Assembly (NCBI RefSeq): GCF_021440515.1
Contig: NZ_JAKCMV010000032.1
Location: 62,001-126,000, forward strand
Reading direction: 5' to 3'
DNA length: 64,000 nt
DNA from: Enterobacter asburiae
GTDB lineage: Bacteria; Pseudomonadota; Gammaproteobacteria; Enterobacterales; Enterobacteriaceae
The notes under the pieces were generated by a model. The model had not been told where the DNA came from, did not search any database, and saw only the letters and a program-made list of their open reading frames with translations. Below are positions 42,442-54,506 of this stretch, piece by piece. How positions within the stretch are numbered: the stretch's first letter is position 1; every line of letters starts with the position of its first letter. A program made the translations under genes and the position numbers.

Positions 42442-43227
42442 CTACTGTGCGGTCTTCTTCATCATGCTGAAAATAAACAGCACCGCCGCACACAGCACCA
42501 CCGACGGCCCGGCAGGCGTGTCATAAAACGCCGAGAAGGTTAACCCGCCCGTTACCGCAATCATTCCGATAATCACCGCGATGCCCGCCATCTGCTCCGG
42601 CGTGCGCGCAAACCGACGCGCCGTCGCGGCTGGAATGATCAGCAGGGAGGTGATAATCAGTGCGCCGACAAACTTCATCGCCACGCCGATGGTTAACGCC
42701 GTCACCAGCATCAGCAGCAGCTTCACGCGCTGGAGCTTCACGCCGTCAACAAACGCCAGATCCGGGCTGACGGTCATGGCGAGCAGGTTGCGCCACTGCC
42801 AGAGCAGGATAGCCAGCACCACCACCACGCCAATCGCGATAGAGATCAGATCTTCCGGCGTCACCGCCAGTAAATCCCCGAACAGGTAGGCCATCAGGTC
42901 AACGCGGATGTTGGACATCAAACTCACCACCACCAGCCCCAGCGACAGCGCGCTGTGCGCCATAATGCCGAGCAGGGTATCGATAGCGAGGTGAGGGCGC
43001 TTTTCCAGCCAGACCAGGCCAGCGGCCAGTAACAGGGTGACGACGATCACCGCGTAGAACGGGTTCACGTTCAGCAGCAGACCAAACGCAACGCCGAGCA
43101 GAGAGGCGTGTGCCAGGGTGTCGCCGAAATAGGACATTCTGCGCCACACCACAAACGAGCCAAGCGGACCTGCGGCGCAGGCGAGCATAATCCCGGCCAG
43201 CCAGCCGGGCAAAAGCAGTTCAATCAT
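42442..43227 (-). CDS. znuB: High-affinity zinc ABC transporter permease ZnuB
   Basis: ZnuB is the inner-membrane channel of the ZnuABC zinc importer. The 261-residue protein has about eight hydrophobic helices; [15 protein letters not shown] is the family signature that contacts the ATPase. It overlaps znuC by 4 bp and is its downstream partner. Confidence 0.97.
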   Translation of the reverse strand: MIELLLPGWLAGIMLACAAGPLGSFVVWRRMSYFGDTLAHASLLGVAFGLLLNVNPFYAVIVVTLLLAAGLVWLEKRPHLAIDTLLGIMAHSALSLGLVVVSLMSNIRVDLMAYLFGDLLAVTPEDLISIAIGVVVVLAILLWQWRNLLAMTVSPDLAFVDGVKLQRVKLLLMLVTALTIGVAMKFVGALIITSLLIIPAATARRFARTPEQMAGIAVIIGMIAVTGGLTFSAFYDTPAGPSVVLCAAVLFIFSMMKKTAQ

Positions 43228-43979
43228 GAGTGTCCATTTCCCCGGCGCAGGATAATTCGTCCCTGCAAATCATGGCGGTGATTATGTTGATGGCGATAAA
43301 TGCCAAGCTGTTCGGCGCCGCGCGGGCCAAACATAGAGATAAATTCAGGGTGCATCGACACCACTTCCGGCGTGCCTGAACAGCAGATGTGGTGATTAAG
43401 GCACAGCACCTCGTCGGTTTTCGCCATCACCAGATGCAGGTCGTGGGACACCATCAGCACCGCGCAGTTAAGTTCACGGCGCAGCTGATCGATTAAATCG
43501 TACAGCGCAACCTGACCGTTGACGTCGACGCCCTGAGTAGGTTCGTCGAGCACCAGCAATTGCGGGCTGCTCAGCAGCGCGCGCGCCAGCAGTACGCGCT
43601 GGGTTTCACCGCCGGAAAGTTTTTGCATCGGCGCGTCAACCAGATGACCGGCCTGCACGCGTTTAAGCGCAGGCAAAATATCGGCTTTACGCGTGCCCGG
43701 ACGCAGGCGCAGAAAGCGGCTTACCGTCAGCGGCAGCGTGGCGTCGAGATGTAATTTCTGCGGCACATAGCCAATACGCAGTCCGTTATCGCGTTTGATC
43801 ACGCCTGTATCAGGTGCTACCAGACCGAGCACCACGCGCACCAGAGTAGATTTCCCCGCACCGTTTGGCCCGAGCAGCGTCAGAATTTTACCGGGCTTCA
43901 AATCCAGCGACACGTCAGAGAGGACGCGGCGCTGGCCGAATGAGACCGAAATATTTTCGAGAGTAACCAAAGTCGTCAT
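43224..43979 (-). CDS. znuC: Zinc ABC transporter ATPase ZnuC
   Basis: ZnuC powers zinc import through ZnuB. The 251-residue ATPase has Walker [10 protein letters not shown], signature [15 protein letters not shown] and Walker [13 protein letters not shown]. The C-terminal tail is His-rich (YRHQHNHRH), as in E. coli. The gene is divergent from znuA across a 77-bp region with a Zur box. Confidence 0.97.
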   Translation of the reverse strand: MTTLVTLENISVSFGQRRVLSDVSLDLKPGKILTLLGPNGAGKSTLVRVVLGLVAPDTGVIKRDNGLRIGYVPQKLHLDATLPLTVSRFLRLRPGTRKADILPALKRVQAGHLVDAPMQKLSGGETQRVLLARALLSSPQLLVLDEPTQGVDVNGQVALYDLIDQLRRELNCAVLMVSHDLHLVMAKTDEVLCLNHHICCSGTPEVVSMHPEFISMFGPRGAEQLGIYRHQHNHRHDLQGRIILRRGNGHS

Positions 43980-44005
43980 GTCAATTTAAGCTTGCAGAAG
44001 TCATC

Positions 44006-44026
44006 GAATGTTATAATATCACATTC
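44006..44026. promoter_or_regulatory. Zur operator between znuC and znuA
   Basis: A 21-bp imperfect palindrome with arms GAATGTTATA and ATATCACATTC lies midway in the divergent znuC/znuA gap. It fits the enterobacterial Zur box (GTTATAATATAAC-type core). Zur with zinc would block both promoters. Confidence 0.9.
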
Positions 44027-44056
44027 ACCGAACTTATTACGATGATTCGTCGCATT

Positions 44057-45001
44057 ATGTTACATAAAAATACGCTTCTTTTCGCAGCATTATCCGCTGC
44101 CCTTTGGGGTACAACAGCACAAGATGTTAACGCTGCCGTTGTCGCTTCGCTTAAACCGCTTGGATTTATCGCTTCTGCCATCGCAGACGGCGTCACAGAG
44201 ACCCAGGTTTTACTGCCTGATGGGGCCTCTGAACATGATTATTCCCTGCGCCCGTCTGATGTAAAACGCTTACAAAACGCAGACTTAGTGGTCTGGATTG
44301 GTCCAGAGATGGAAGCGTTTATGCAAAAGTCGGCAAAACAGGTGGCCGCGAATAAACAGGTCGCTATTGCCGAACTGTCTGGCGTGAAACCGTTGCTCAT
44401 GAAAGGGGCTGATGACGACGGTGACGAACATGACCACGACCATGCTGGCGATGAAAAAGGTGACGACCATCACCATCACGGCGAGTACAACATGCATCTT
44501 TGGTTGTCCCCAGAGATAGCGCGGCTTTCGGCGGTTGCAATCCACGACAAATTAGTGGAACTTATGCCGCAAAGTCGAGCCAAACTTGACGCCAACCTGA
44601 AGGATTTTGAGGCTTCCTTAGCCGCAACCGACAAGCAGGTAGGTACCGAGCTGGCACCGCTGAAAGGAAAAGGGTATTTCGTTTTTCATGACGCCTATGG
44701 CTACTACGAAAAACACTACGGTTTGACCCCGCTGGGTCACTTCACCGTCAACCCGGAAATTCAGCCTGGTGCGCAGCGTTTACATGAAATCAGAACACAG
44801 TTGGTTGAGCAGAAAGCGACATGCGTTTTTGCTGAGCCACAGTTCAGGCCAGCGGTCGTAGAAGCCGTGGCCAGGGGAACATCCGTGCGCATGGGTACCC
44901 TTGACCCGCTAGGAACGAATATCCAGTTGAGCAAAGCGAGCTATTCGCAGTTCCTCAGCCAACTGGCGAACCAGTATGCGAGCTGCCTGAAAGGAGATTA
45001 A
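44057..45001 (+). CDS. znuA: Periplasmic zinc-binding protein ZnuA
   Basis: ZnuA captures zinc and passes it to ZnuB. From ATG 44057 ([11 protein letters not shown]) it is 314 residues, with a signal peptide ending DVNA and the cluster A-I solute-binding fold. Metal ligands are the His residues in [20 protein letters not shown] and [11 protein letters not shown] charged His/Asp-rich loop (about residues 121-141, [18 protein letters not shown]) is typical of zinc rather than manganese binders. ATG 44042 would add five unneeded residues. Confidence 0.96.
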   Translation: MLHKNTLLFAALSAALWGTTAQDVNAAVVASLKPLGFIASAIADGVTETQVLLPDGASEHDYSLRPSDVKRLQNADLVVWIGPEMEAFMQKSAKQVAANKQVAIAELSGVKPLLMKGADDDGDEHDHDHAGDEKGDDHHHHGEYNMHLWLSPEIARLSAVAIHDKLVELMPQSRAKLDANLKDFEASLAATDKQVGTELAPLKGKGYFVFHDAYGYYEKHYGLTPLGHFTVNPEIQPGAQRLHEIRTQLVEQKATCVFAEPQFRPAVVEAVARGTSVRMGTLDPLGTNIQLSKASYSQFLSQLANQYASCLKGD

Positions 45002-45016
45002 CGAGGAAGTGAATAC

Positions 45017-46336
45017 GTGCAACAGATAGCCCGCTCTGTCGCTCTGGCATTTAACAATCTGCCTCGACCCCATCGCGTTATGCTGGGGTCTCTTACAGTT
45101 CTCACCTTAGCGGTCGCCGTCTGGCGGCCCTATGTTTACCACCCGAGTTCTGCCCCTATCATCAAAACCATCGAGCTTGAAAAGAGCGAGATCCGTTCTT
45201 TACTGCCTGAAGCCAGCGAGCCTATCGACCAGGCAGCCCAGGAAGACGAAGCCATTCCTCAGGATGAGCTGGATGACAAAATCCAGAACGAAGCCGGCAT
45301 TCATGAATATGTTGTCTCCACCGGCGATACCCTGAGCAGCGTGCTCAACCAGTATGGTATCGACATGGGGGATATCAGCCAGCTCGCCGCGTCCGACAAA
45401 GATCTGCGTAACCTCAAGATTGGCCAGCAGCTCTCCTGGACCTTAACCGCAGACGGCGATTTACAGCGCCTGACGTGGGAAATGTCCCGCCGTGAAACCC
45501 GCACCTACGACCGCACGGCAAACGGTTTTAAAATGACCAGCGAAATGCAGCAGGGCGACTGGGTGAACAGCGTGCTGAAAGGCACCGTGGGCGCGAGCTT
45601 TGTCAGCGCAGCGCGCGACGCGGGCCTCACCAGCGCGGAAATCAGCTCGGTGATTAAGGCGATGCAGTGGCAGATGGACTTTCGTAAGCTGAAAAAAGGC
45701 GACGAGTTCTCGGTGCTGATGTCCCGCGAAATGCTCGACGGCAAACGTGAACAGAGCCAGCTGCTGGGCGTTCGTCTGCGTTCAGACGGTAAAGATTACT
45801 ACGCCATCCGCGCCGAAGACGGCAAGTTCTACGATCGCAACGGTACGGGCCTGGCGAAGGGCTTCCTGCGCTTCCCGACCGCGAAGCAGTTCCGCGTTTC
45901 CTCCAACTTTAACCCGCGTCGTCTGAACCCGGTTACCGGGCGCGTTGCGCCGCACCGCGGGGTTGACTTCGCGATGCCGCAGGGTACGCCGGTGCTGGCG
46001 GTGGGCGATGGTGAAGTGGTCATGGCGAAACGCAGCGGGGCAGCAGGCTATTACGTTGCCGTGCGTCACGGTCGTACCTACACCACCCGTTACATGCACC
46101 TGCGCAAGCTGCTGGTTAAGCCAGGACAGAAAGTGAAGCGCGGTGACCGTATCGCGCTGTCCGGGAATACCGGGCGCTCTACCGGGCCGCACCTGCACTA
46201 TGAAGTGTGGATCAACCAGCAGGCGGTAAACCCGTTAACGGCGAAACTGCCGCGCACCGAAGGGCTGACCGGTAAAGACCGTACGGATTACCTGGCGCAG
46301 GTGAAAGAAGTGATGCCACAGCTTCGCTTCGACTAA
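45017..46336 (+). CDS. mepM: Murein DD-endopeptidase MepM
   Basis: MepM cleaves peptide crosslinks so that new glycan strands can be inserted. The 439-residue protein has an N-terminal membrane anchor (about 20-42), an OapA-like/LysM region (EYVVSTGDTLSSVLNQYG) and a C-terminal M23 metallopeptidase domain with the zinc ligands in HRGVDFA and HLHYEVW. Start GTG 45017 follows GAGGAAG. It lies 15 bp after znuA, as in E. coli. Confidence 0.97.
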   Translation: MQQIARSVALAFNNLPRPHRVMLGSLTVLTLAVAVWRPYVYHPSSAPIIKTIELEKSEIRSLLPEASEPIDQAAQEDEAIPQDELDDKIQNEAGIHEYVVSTGDTLSSVLNQYGIDMGDISQLAASDKDLRNLKIGQQLSWTLTADGDLQRLTWEMSRRETRTYDRTANGFKMTSEMQQGDWVNSVLKGTVGASFVSAARDAGLTSAEISSVIKAMQWQMDFRKLKKGDEFSVLMSREMLDGKREQSQLLGVRLRSDGKDYYAIRAEDGKFYDRNGTGLAKGFLRFPTAKQFRVSSNFNPRRLNPVTGRVAPHRGVDFAMPQGTPVLAVGDGEVVMAKRSGAAGYYVAVRHGRTYTTRYMHLRKLLVKPGQKVKRGDRIALSGNTGRSTGPHLHYEVWINQQAVNPLTAKLPRTEGLTGKDRTDYLAQVKEVMPQLRFD

Positions 46337-46352
46337 GGTCGCGTTAATCAAC

Positions 46353-46383
46353 AAGCCGGTGCCCGCGTGCGCCGGCTTTTTCT
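46353..46383 (+). terminator. Terminator of mepM
   Basis: AAGCCGGTGC (46353-46362) pairs with GCGCCGGCTT (46369-46378), one G-T pair, followed by T residues, 17 bp beyond the mepM stop and before lpxM. Confidence 0.88.
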
Positions 46384-46456
46384 TTTGTGCCAGAGCGCCA
46401 GCCTCGCTACACTATCCGCATTATTCTTTTTTTCGCGTCACTTTCCTGGAATCAGC

Positions 46457-47428
46457 ATGGAAACTAAAAAAAATAACAGTGAGTACATTCCTGAGTTTGA
46501 GTCGTCGTTTCGCCACCCCCGCAACTGGGGCGCCTGGCTGGGGGTGTATGCCTTTGCCGGTATGGCGCTGCTGCCTGCCTCCGTGCGCGATCCCATTCTC
46601 GGGAAAATAGGCCGTCTGGCGGGGCGCATGGGTAAAAGCGCCCGTCGTCGCGCGCAGATCAACCTCTATTACTGTTTCCCTGAAAAAAGCGATGCCGAGC
46701 GCGAAGCGATTATCGATGCCATGTACACCACCGCGCCGCAGGCGATGGCGATGATGGCCGAGCTGGCGCTGCGCGGGCCTGAGAAGCTGATTAGCCGCGT
46801 TGACTGGAAAGGGCAGGAGATTATCGATGAGATGCGTCGCAACGACGAGAAGGTGATTTTCCTTGTACCGCACGGCTGGGGCGTGGATATCCCGGCGATG
46901 CTGATGGCCTCGCAGGGCCAGAAAATGGCGGCGATGTTCCACAATCAGGGCAACAAGATTTTCGATTTCGTCTGGAATACCGTTCGTCGTCGCTTTGGCG
47001 GCCGCCTTCACGCGCGTAATGACGGCATTAAACCCTTTATTCAGTCCGTGCGTCAGGGCTACTGGGGCTACTACCTGCCGGATCAGGATCACGGGCCGGA
47101 GCACAGCGAGTTTGTGGATTTCTTTGCCACCTACAAAGCGACGCTGCCCGCGATTGGCAGACTGATGAAGGTGTGTCGCGCCCGCGTGATCCCGCTGTTC
47201 CCGATTTATGACGGTAAAACTCACCGCCTGACCATCGAAGTGCGCCCGCCGATGGACGATCTTCTGACCGCTGACGATAACACCATCGCCCGTCGCATGA
47301 ACGAAGAGGTGGAGCTTCTGGTGGGGCCGCATACCGAACAGTACACGTGGATATTAAAGCTGCTGAAAACGCGCAGGCCTGGCGAAAAAGAGCCCTACAA
47401 ACGCAAAGAGCTTTTCCCGAAGAAATAA
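46457..47428 (+). CDS. lpxM: Lipid A myristoyltransferase LpxM
   Basis: LpxM adds the last secondary acyl chain (myristate) to lipid A at the inner membrane. ATG 46457 gives METKKNNSEYIPEF and 323 residues, exactly the E. coli length; the 30-codon upstream extension overlaps the mepM terminator. It has an N-terminal hydrophobic segment and the HX4D catalytic motif HGWGVD. It converges on pykA. Confidence 0.97.
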   Translation: METKKNNSEYIPEFESSFRHPRNWGAWLGVYAFAGMALLPASVRDPILGKIGRLAGRMGKSARRRAQINLYYCFPEKSDAEREAIIDAMYTTAPQAMAMMAELALRGPEKLISRVDWKGQEIIDEMRRNDEKVIFLVPHGWGVDIPAMLMASQGQKMAAMFHNQGNKIFDFVWNTVRRRFGGRLHARNDGIKPFIQSVRQGYWGYYLPDQDHGPEHSEFVDFFATYKATLPAIGRLMKVCRARVIPLFPIYDGKTHRLTIEVRPPMDDLLTADDNTIARRMNEEVELLVGPHTEQYTWILKLLKTRRPGEKEPYKRKELFPKK

Positions 47429-47461
47429 AAAAAGCCCTCTCTTAACGGAGAGGGCTTTTTA
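47427..47461. terminator. Bidirectional terminator between lpxM and pykA
   Basis: GCCCTCTC (47434-47441) and GAGAGGGC (47448-47455) form an 8-bp core stem extended by A/T pairs, with an A run on the left and a T run on the right. It serves both converging genes. Confidence 0.9.
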
Positions 47462-47473
47462 ACTTTGGGCCGA

Positions 47474-48916
47474 TTACTCGACGGTCATCACGCGGGTGGT
47501 GTTCGTTGAGCCGATGGTGCTCATCACGTCACCCTGGGTCACGATAACGATATCACCGGACACCAGATAGCCTTTGTCGCGCAGCAGGTTAACCGCATCG
47601 TTGGCAGCGGCCACGCCATCGTTGTTGCTGTCGAAGTAGACCGGGGTCACGCCGCGATACAGAGCGGTCAGGTTCAGCGTGCGCTCGTGACGGGACATAG
47701 CGAAGATCGGCAGACCGGAGCTGATACGCGAGGTCATCAGCGCGGTACGGCCTGATTCGGTCATGGTGATGATGGCAGTAACCCCTTTCAGGTGGTTAGC
47801 CGCATACATCGCCGACATCGCAATGGCTTCTTCCACGTTGTCGAACTGAATGTCCAGACGGTGTTTAGACACGTTGATGCTTGGGATCTTCTCCGCGCCC
47901 AGACAGACGCGCGCCATCGCCGCCACGGTTTCAGCCGGATACTGGCCTGCTGCGGTTTCCGCAGACAGCATCACCGCATCGGTCCCGTCCAGCACGGCGT
48001 TTGCCACGTCCATGACTTCTGCGCGGGTTGGCATTGGGTTGGTGATCATGGATTCCATCATCTGGGTGGCGGTGATCACCGCACGGTTCAGCTGACGCGC
48101 GCGGCGGATCAGCGCTTTCTGGATCCCGACCAGCTCAGGATCGCCAATTTCAACGCCCAGATCGCCACGGGCGACCATCACCACGTCAGAGGCCAGGATC
48201 ACATCGTCCATCGCATCCTGATCGCACACCGCTTCCGCACGCTCCACTTTGGCAACGATTTTCGCATCGCAGCCAGCGTCACGCGCCAGGCGGCGGGCGT
48301 AGTTCAGGTCTTCACCGCAGCGCGGGAAGGAAACGGCAAGGTAGTCCACGCCAATCTGGGCCGCCGTCACGATGTCGGCCTTGTCTTTCTCGGTCAGCGC
48401 TTCCGCAGAGAGGCCGCCGCCGAGCTTGTTGATGCCTTTGTTGTTGGAGAGCGGGCCGCCGACGGTGACTTCGGTGAACACCTTCATCCCCTGAACTTCC
48501 AGCACTTTCAGCTGAACGCGACCGTCGTCGAGCAGCAGGATATCGCCCGTGACCACGTCAGCAGGCAGACCTTTATAGTCGATACCCACTTTCTCTTTGT
48601 CGCCTTCGCCTTTGCTCAGGTTGGCATCCAGCAGGAATTTGTCGCCGACGTTGAGGAACACTTTGCCCTCTTTAAAAGTCGATACGCGGATTTTCGGCCC
48701 TTGCAGGTCACCGAGGATCGCCACATGGCGACCCAGTTTTGCCGCGATCTCACGTACCTTATCTGCGCGTAATTTATGGTCTTCTGGCGTACCGTGAGAG
48801 AAGTTCATACGCACCACGTTGGCGCCTGCGGCGATAATTTTTTCGAGGTTATTATCGCGATCGGTAGCCGGGCCTAGGGTGGTAACGATCTTGGTTCTGC
48901 GAAGCCTTCTGGACAT
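47474..48916 (-). CDS. pykA: Pyruvate kinase II (PykA)
   Basis: PykA makes pyruvate and ATP from phosphoenolpyruvate; the type II isozyme is activated by AMP and sugar phosphates. From ATG 48916 ([19 protein letters not shown] in part) it is 480 residues, the E. coli length. The catalytic segment AKVERAEAV holds the Lys and Glu of the active site and GDLGVEIG is conserved. An 8-codon extension upstream is rejected. hexR lies upstream on the same strand. Confidence 0.97.
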   Translation of the reverse strand: MSRRLRRTKIVTTLGPATDRDNNLEKIIAAGANVVRMNFSHGTPEDHKLRADKVREIAAKLGRHVAILGDLQGPKIRVSTFKEGKVFLNVGDKFLLDANLSKGEGDKEKVGIDYKGLPADVVTGDILLLDDGRVQLKVLEVQGMKVFTEVTVGGPLSNNKGINKLGGGLSAEALTEKDKADIVTAAQIGVDYLAVSFPRCGEDLNYARRLARDAGCDAKIVAKVERAEAVCDQDAMDDVILASDVVMVARGDLGVEIGDPELVGIQKALIRRARQLNRAVITATQMMESMITNPMPTRAEVMDVANAVLDGTDAVMLSAETAAGQYPAETVAAMARVCLGAEKIPSINVSKHRLDIQFDNVEEAIAMSAMYAANHLKGVTAIITMTESGRTALMTSRISSGLPIFAMSRHERTLNLTALYRGVTPVYFDSNNDGVAAANDAVNLLRDKGYLVSGDIVIVTQGDVMSTIGSTNTTRVMTVE

Positions 48917-49036
48917 GTAATACTCCGTTGACTGAAACATCTTGGTGTTGCGTGAACATGAAATCGGGGTTCTGCGCGCTGCAAGGCAGCCGTGAACGGA
49001 CCGAATGCCGTGAATCGTATAACGTAGTTTTAACTT

Positions 49037-49906
49037 TTAGGGAACATCGCTCTTTATAAGCAATTCTTTATCAAAACGCGATTCCTTGAGCGCTTCCTTG
49101 ACACGCTTCAAGTTATCTCTGAATTTTGCCCCGCGACGCAGGGTAAAGCCGGTCGCCAGCACGTCAATCACCGTCAGCTGCGCCAGACGCGACACCATCG
49201 GCATATACATATCCGTGTCTTCCGGCACATCAAGAGTAATGGCGAGCGTGGCTTCTCGCGCCAGCGGCGTGCCTGCCGTGGTGAGCGCAATGACCATCGC
49301 GTCGTTTTCCCGCGCCAGCTGCGCCAGCTCGACCTGGCTCTTGGTGCGCCCGGTATGCGAGATAAGCACCACAACGTCATCTTCGCTACAGTTCATACAG
49401 CTCATGCGTTGCAGGACAATGTCATCGGAATAAATCACCGGGACATTGAAGCGGAAGAATTTATTCATGGCGTCGTGCGCCACCGCCGCCGATGAACCCA
49501 GGCCGAAGAAGGCGATTTTTTTGGCCTGCGTCAGCAGATCCACCGCCCGGTTTACCGAGGCCATATCCAGCGACTGGCGCACATGGTCGAGCGTGGCCAT
49601 CGCGGATTCGAAAATTTTGGCAGTGTAGGCATCAACGCTGTCGTCTTCATCGACATTGCGATTAACATAGGGCGTACCGTTTGCCAGACTTTGCGCCAGA
49701 TGCAGTTTAAAATCGGGGAAGCCTCGGGTTTCGAGGCTACGGCAGAATCGGTTAACCGTCGGCTCGCTGACGCCCGACTCCTGCGCCAGAGCGGCGATGC
49801 TTGAATGAATGGCTTGAGCGGGCGAGGCGAGAATAACTTCAGCCACTTTTCGCTCGGATTTGCTAAGGTGTTCCAGTTGAAACTGGATTTTTTCCAGCAT
49901 GTTCAT
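49037..49906 (-). CDS. hexR: Transcriptional regulator HexR (RpiR family)
   Basis: HexR represses zwf and other central carbon genes and is released by KDPG, the Entner-Doudoroff intermediate made by Edd. The 289 residues comprise an N-terminal RpiR-type helix-turn-helix (EPTVNRFCRSLETRGFPDF in part) and a C-terminal sugar-isomerase (SIS) domain, GLGSSAAVAHDAM. ATG 49906 gives the E. coli length. It is divergent from zwf and upstream of pykA. Confidence 0.96.
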   Translation of the reverse strand: MNMLEKIQFQLEHLSKSERKVAEVILASPAQAIHSSIAALAQESGVSEPTVNRFCRSLETRGFPDFKLHLAQSLANGTPYVNRNVDEDDSVDAYTAKIFESAMATLDHVRQSLDMASVNRAVDLLTQAKKIAFFGLGSSAAVAHDAMNKFFRFNVPVIYSDDIVLQRMSCMNCSEDDVVVLISHTGRTKSQVELAQLARENDAMVIALTTAGTPLAREATLAITLDVPEDTDMYMPMVSRLAQLTVIDVLATGFTLRRGAKFRDNLKRVKEALKESRFDKELLIKSDVP

Positions 49907-50261
49907 TAGTAACAAGCGCTCATGGGTGAAAACGATTTTATTAATCGATGAAATCCTGATTCGATTTAGCCGATATTACCCCTGCGATCTCTATAAAGGG
50001 TAATGTACGACAAGAAATGTTGTTGTTTTTTTTCATAACTTGATCGCTGTCGGGTTTTGCAATGGCTCGCGAGTACAAAGATTCAACGGATCCCACGACG
50101 TTTCCGATTATTACGCCCTAAAGGTGTGAAAAATCACGGTATCGCACGTGACGTTAAGCGCTAATGGTTTCGGGAATGACGTAAAAGCAGTACAGTGCAT
50201 TGTAATAAAATTACAACGATGCCTGGCAGAAGTACCAGGTTATCTAACTGAGGAGAATGAC
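49907..50261. other. 355-bp divergent hexR/zwf regulatory region
   Basis: No gene is visible. It holds the promoters of hexR and zwf and a HexR operator (50200-50216). In E. coli the zwf promoter also has a SoxS/MarA site; I could not place one with confidence. A good ribosome-binding site, AGGAG at 50251-50255, precedes zwf. Confidence 0.6.
50200..50216. promoter_or_regulatory. HexR operator upstream of zwf
   Basis: TTGTAATAAAATTACAA has two perfect 7-bp inverted arms around a 3-bp centre and fits the HexR site TGTAAT-N3-ATTACA. It lies 46 bp before the zwf start, so it is positioned within or just after the promoter, consistent with repression. Confidence 0.88.
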
Positions 50262-51737
50262 ATGGCGGTAACGCAAACAGCCCAGGCATGTGACCTGGTC
50301 ATTTTCGGCGCGAAAGGCGATCTTGCACGCCGTAAATTGCTGCCTTCCCTGTATCAACTGGAAAAAGCGGGCCAGCTTCATCCGGACACCCGTATCCTGG
50401 GCGTCGGCCGCGCTGACTGGGACAAGGACGCATATACCAAAGTCGTGCGTGAAGCGCTCGAAACCTTCATGAAAGAGAAAATCGATGAAGCGTTGTGGGA
50501 CACGCTGAGCGGACGCCTCGATTTCTGCAACCTGGACGTGAACGACGTGAGCGCATTTAGCCGTCTGAGCGCAATGCTGGATCAGGAAAAACGCGTCACC
50601 ATCAACTATTTCGCCATGCCGCCAAGCACCTTCGGCGCCATCTGCAAAGGGCTCGGTGAAGCGAAGCTGAACGCCAAACCGGCGCGCGTGGTGATGGAAA
50701 AACCATTGGGCACCTCTCTTGCTACCTCCCGCGAAATCAACGACCAGGTGGGCGAGTATTTTGAAGAGTGCCAGGTGTACCGTATCGACCACTACCTCGG
50801 TAAAGAGACCGTACTGAACCTGCTGGCGCTGCGCTTTGCTAACTCCCTGTTCGTAAACAACTGGGATAACCGCACTATCGATCACGTGGAAATTACCGTG
50901 GCCGAAGAGGTGGGCATTGAGGGCCGCTGGGGTTACTTCGACCAGGCCGGTCAGATGCGCGACATGATCCAGAACCACCTGCTGCAAATTCTCTGCATGA
51001 TCGCCATGTCTCCGCCGTCCGATCTCTCTGCTGACAGCATCCGCGACGAAAAGGTGAAGGTGCTGAAATCCCTGCGCCGTATCGATCGCTCAAACGTGCG
51101 TGAAAAAACCGTGCGCGGTCAGTACACCTCCGGCTTTGCTCAGGGCAAAAAAGTGCCTGGCTATCTGGAAGAAGAGGGCGCGAACAAAACCAGCAGCACC
51201 GAAACCTTTGTCGCTATCCGCGTGGATATCGATAACTGGCGCTGGTCCGGCGTGCCGTTCTACCTGCGTACCGGTAAACGTCTGCCAACCAAGTGTTCTG
51301 AAGTGGTGGTGTACTTCAAAAACCCTGAGCTGAACCTGTTTAAAGAGTCCTGGCAGGAGCTGCCGCAGAACAAGCTGACCATTCGTCTGCAACCGGACGA
51401 AGGCGTGGATATCCAGATCCTCAACAAGGTGCCGGGGCTTGATCATAAGCACAACCTGCAAACCACCAAGCTCGATCTGAGCTACTCCGAAACCTTCAAC
51501 GAAACGCACCTGGCCGATGCTTACGAGCGTCTGCTGCTGGAAACCATGCGTGGCATTCAGGCGCTGTTCGTGCGTCGTGATGAAGTGGAAGAGGCGTGGA
51601 AATGGGTTGACTCCATTACCGAAGCCTGGGCTGCGGATCAGGATGCACCGAAACCGTATCAGGCGGGAACGTGGGGGCCTGTCGCGTCTGTGGCGATGAT
51701 CACCCGCGATGGCCGCTCCTGGAACGAGTTTGAGTAA
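50262..51737 (+). CDS. zwf: Glucose-6-phosphate dehydrogenase
   Basis: Zwf oxidises glucose-6-phosphate to 6-phosphogluconolactone with NADP+, the entry to the oxidative pentose phosphate and Entner-Doudoroff routes. From ATG 50262 it is 491 residues, as in E. coli. It has the nucleotide-binding [10 protein letters not shown], the active-site motif RIDHYLGKE and the substrate-binding region CSEVVVYFK. Upstream in-frame codons overlap the HexR operator and are not used. Confidence 0.98.
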   Translation: MAVTQTAQACDLVIFGAKGDLARRKLLPSLYQLEKAGQLHPDTRILGVGRADWDKDAYTKVVREALETFMKEKIDEALWDTLSGRLDFCNLDVNDVSAFSRLSAMLDQEKRVTINYFAMPPSTFGAICKGLGEAKLNAKPARVVMEKPLGTSLATSREINDQVGEYFEECQVYRIDHYLGKETVLNLLALRFANSLFVNNWDNRTIDHVEITVAEEVGIEGRWGYFDQAGQMRDMIQNHLLQILCMIAMSPPSDLSADSIRDEKVKVLKSLRRIDRSNVREKTVRGQYTSGFAQGKKVPGYLEEEGANKTSSTETFVAIRVDIDNWRWSGVPFYLRTGKRLPTKCSEVVVYFKNPELNLFKESWQELPQNKLTIRLQPDEGVDIQILNKVPGLDHKHNLQTTKLDLSYSETFNETHLADAYERLLLETMRGIQALFVRRDEVEEAWKWVDSITEAWAADQDAPKPYQAGTWGPVASVAMITRDGRSWNEFE

Positions 51738-51762
51738 GATTTCCCTCTAACCCGGAGGTGTT

Positions 51763-51778
51763 ATTTTACCGGTAACAT
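51763..51778. promoter_or_regulatory. Candidate GntR operator upstream of edd
   Basis: ATTTTACCGGTAACAT matches 15 of 16 positions of the palindrome ATGTTACCGGTAACAT expected for GntR, the gluconate repressor, which controls edd in E. coli. It lies 192 bp before edd and 25 bp after zwf. Confidence 0.7.
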
Positions 51779-51814
51779 GATCTGGCACAGCCAGCGACAC
51801 TTTTTTCTTCTTTT

Positions 51815-51849
51815 AAGCTCCGTGTGGATTCACCCACGGAGCTTTTTTT
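51815..51849 (+). terminator. Terminator of zwf
   Basis: AAGCTCCGTG (51815-51824) pairs with CACGGAGCTT (51835-51844), extended inward, and is followed by seven T residues in all. It separates zwf from edd. Confidence 0.9.
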
Positions 51850-51970
51850 ATTACACTGCCGGAAGTGATTTTGCCCCTGAGCTCCGGACAGCAAGCGTTT
51901 CAGCGTTGTTAACGACTGCAATACACTTTGTAAACTCCCGAGCACGGACAGATAAATTTGAGGAGCTTTT

Positions 51971-53782
<1,812 letters not shown>

Positions 53783-53820
53783 GACGACTTGAATTATCGA
53801 TCTGGCGAGAGAAAACTCTG

Positions 53821-54462
53821 ATGAAAAACTGGAAAACAAGTGCAGAAGCAATCCTGAAAACTGGCCCTGTCGTGCCGGTTATCGTGGTGAACAAACTGGA
53901 ACACGCTGTGCCGATGGCAAAAGCGCTGGTTGCCGGCGGCGTTCGCGTTCTGGAAGTGACCCTGCGTACCGCGTGTGCAATGGACGCGATCCGCGCCATC
54001 GCCAAAGAAGTGCCGGAAGCGATTATCGGTGCGGGTACGGTTCTGAATCCTCAGCAGCTGGCCGACGTGACCGAAGCGGGCGCACAGTTCGCCATCAGCC
54101 CGGGCCTGACCGAGCCTCTGCTGAAAGCGGCAACCGAAGGGACTATTCCTCTGATCCCGGGCATCAGCACCGTGTCTGAACTAATGCTGGGTATGGACTA
54201 CGGCCTGAAAGAGTTCAAATTCTTCCCGGCTGAAGCGAACGGCGGTACCAAAGCGTTGCAGGCGATTGCGGGTCCATTCTCTCAGGTTCGTTTCTGCCCG
54301 ACCGGCGGCATCTCTCCTGCAAACTACCGCGATTACCTGGCGCTGAAAAGCGTGCTGTGCATCGGCGGCTCCTGGCTGGTTCCGGCGGATGCGCTGGAAG
54401 CGGGCGACTGGGATCGCATCACTAAACTTGCTCGCGAAGCGGTTGAAGGCGCGAAACAGTAA
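53821..54462 (+). CDS. eda: KDPG aldolase (Eda)
   Basis: Eda splits 2-keto-3-deoxy-6-phosphogluconate to pyruvate and glyceraldehyde-3-phosphate and also acts on 4-hydroxy-2-oxoglutarate. The 213-residue class I aldolase has Schiff-base Lys133 in EFKFFPAE and catalytic Glu45. It completes the edd-eda operon, whose intermediate KDPG is the HexR ligand. Confidence 0.98.
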   Translation: MKNWKTSAEAILKTGPVVPVIVVNKLEHAVPMAKALVAGGVRVLEVTLRTACAMDAIRAIAKEVPEAIIGAGTVLNPQQLADVTEAGAQFAISPGLTEPLLKAATEGTIPLIPGISTVSELMLGMDYGLKEFKFFPAEANGGTKALQAIAGPFSQVRFCPTGGISPANYRDYLALKSVLCIGGSWLVPADALEAGDWDRITKLAREAVEGAKQ

Positions 54463-54478
54463 GTTTTAGCAGAATGAG

Positions 54479-54506
54479 AAGCGGGCCATCTGGCCCGCTT
54501 TTTTTA
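54479..54506. terminator. Bidirectional terminator between eda and purT
   Basis: A perfect 10-bp stem, AAGCGGGCCA/TGGCCCGCTT, with a two-base loop and a T run reaching into the last bases of the converging purT gene. Confidence 0.9.

Noticed and set aside
51915..51940. A HexR operator directly upstream of edd
   Set aside because: The stretch ATACACTTTGTAA has the arms in the inverse order (TACA...TGTA) and does not match the HexR palindrome.
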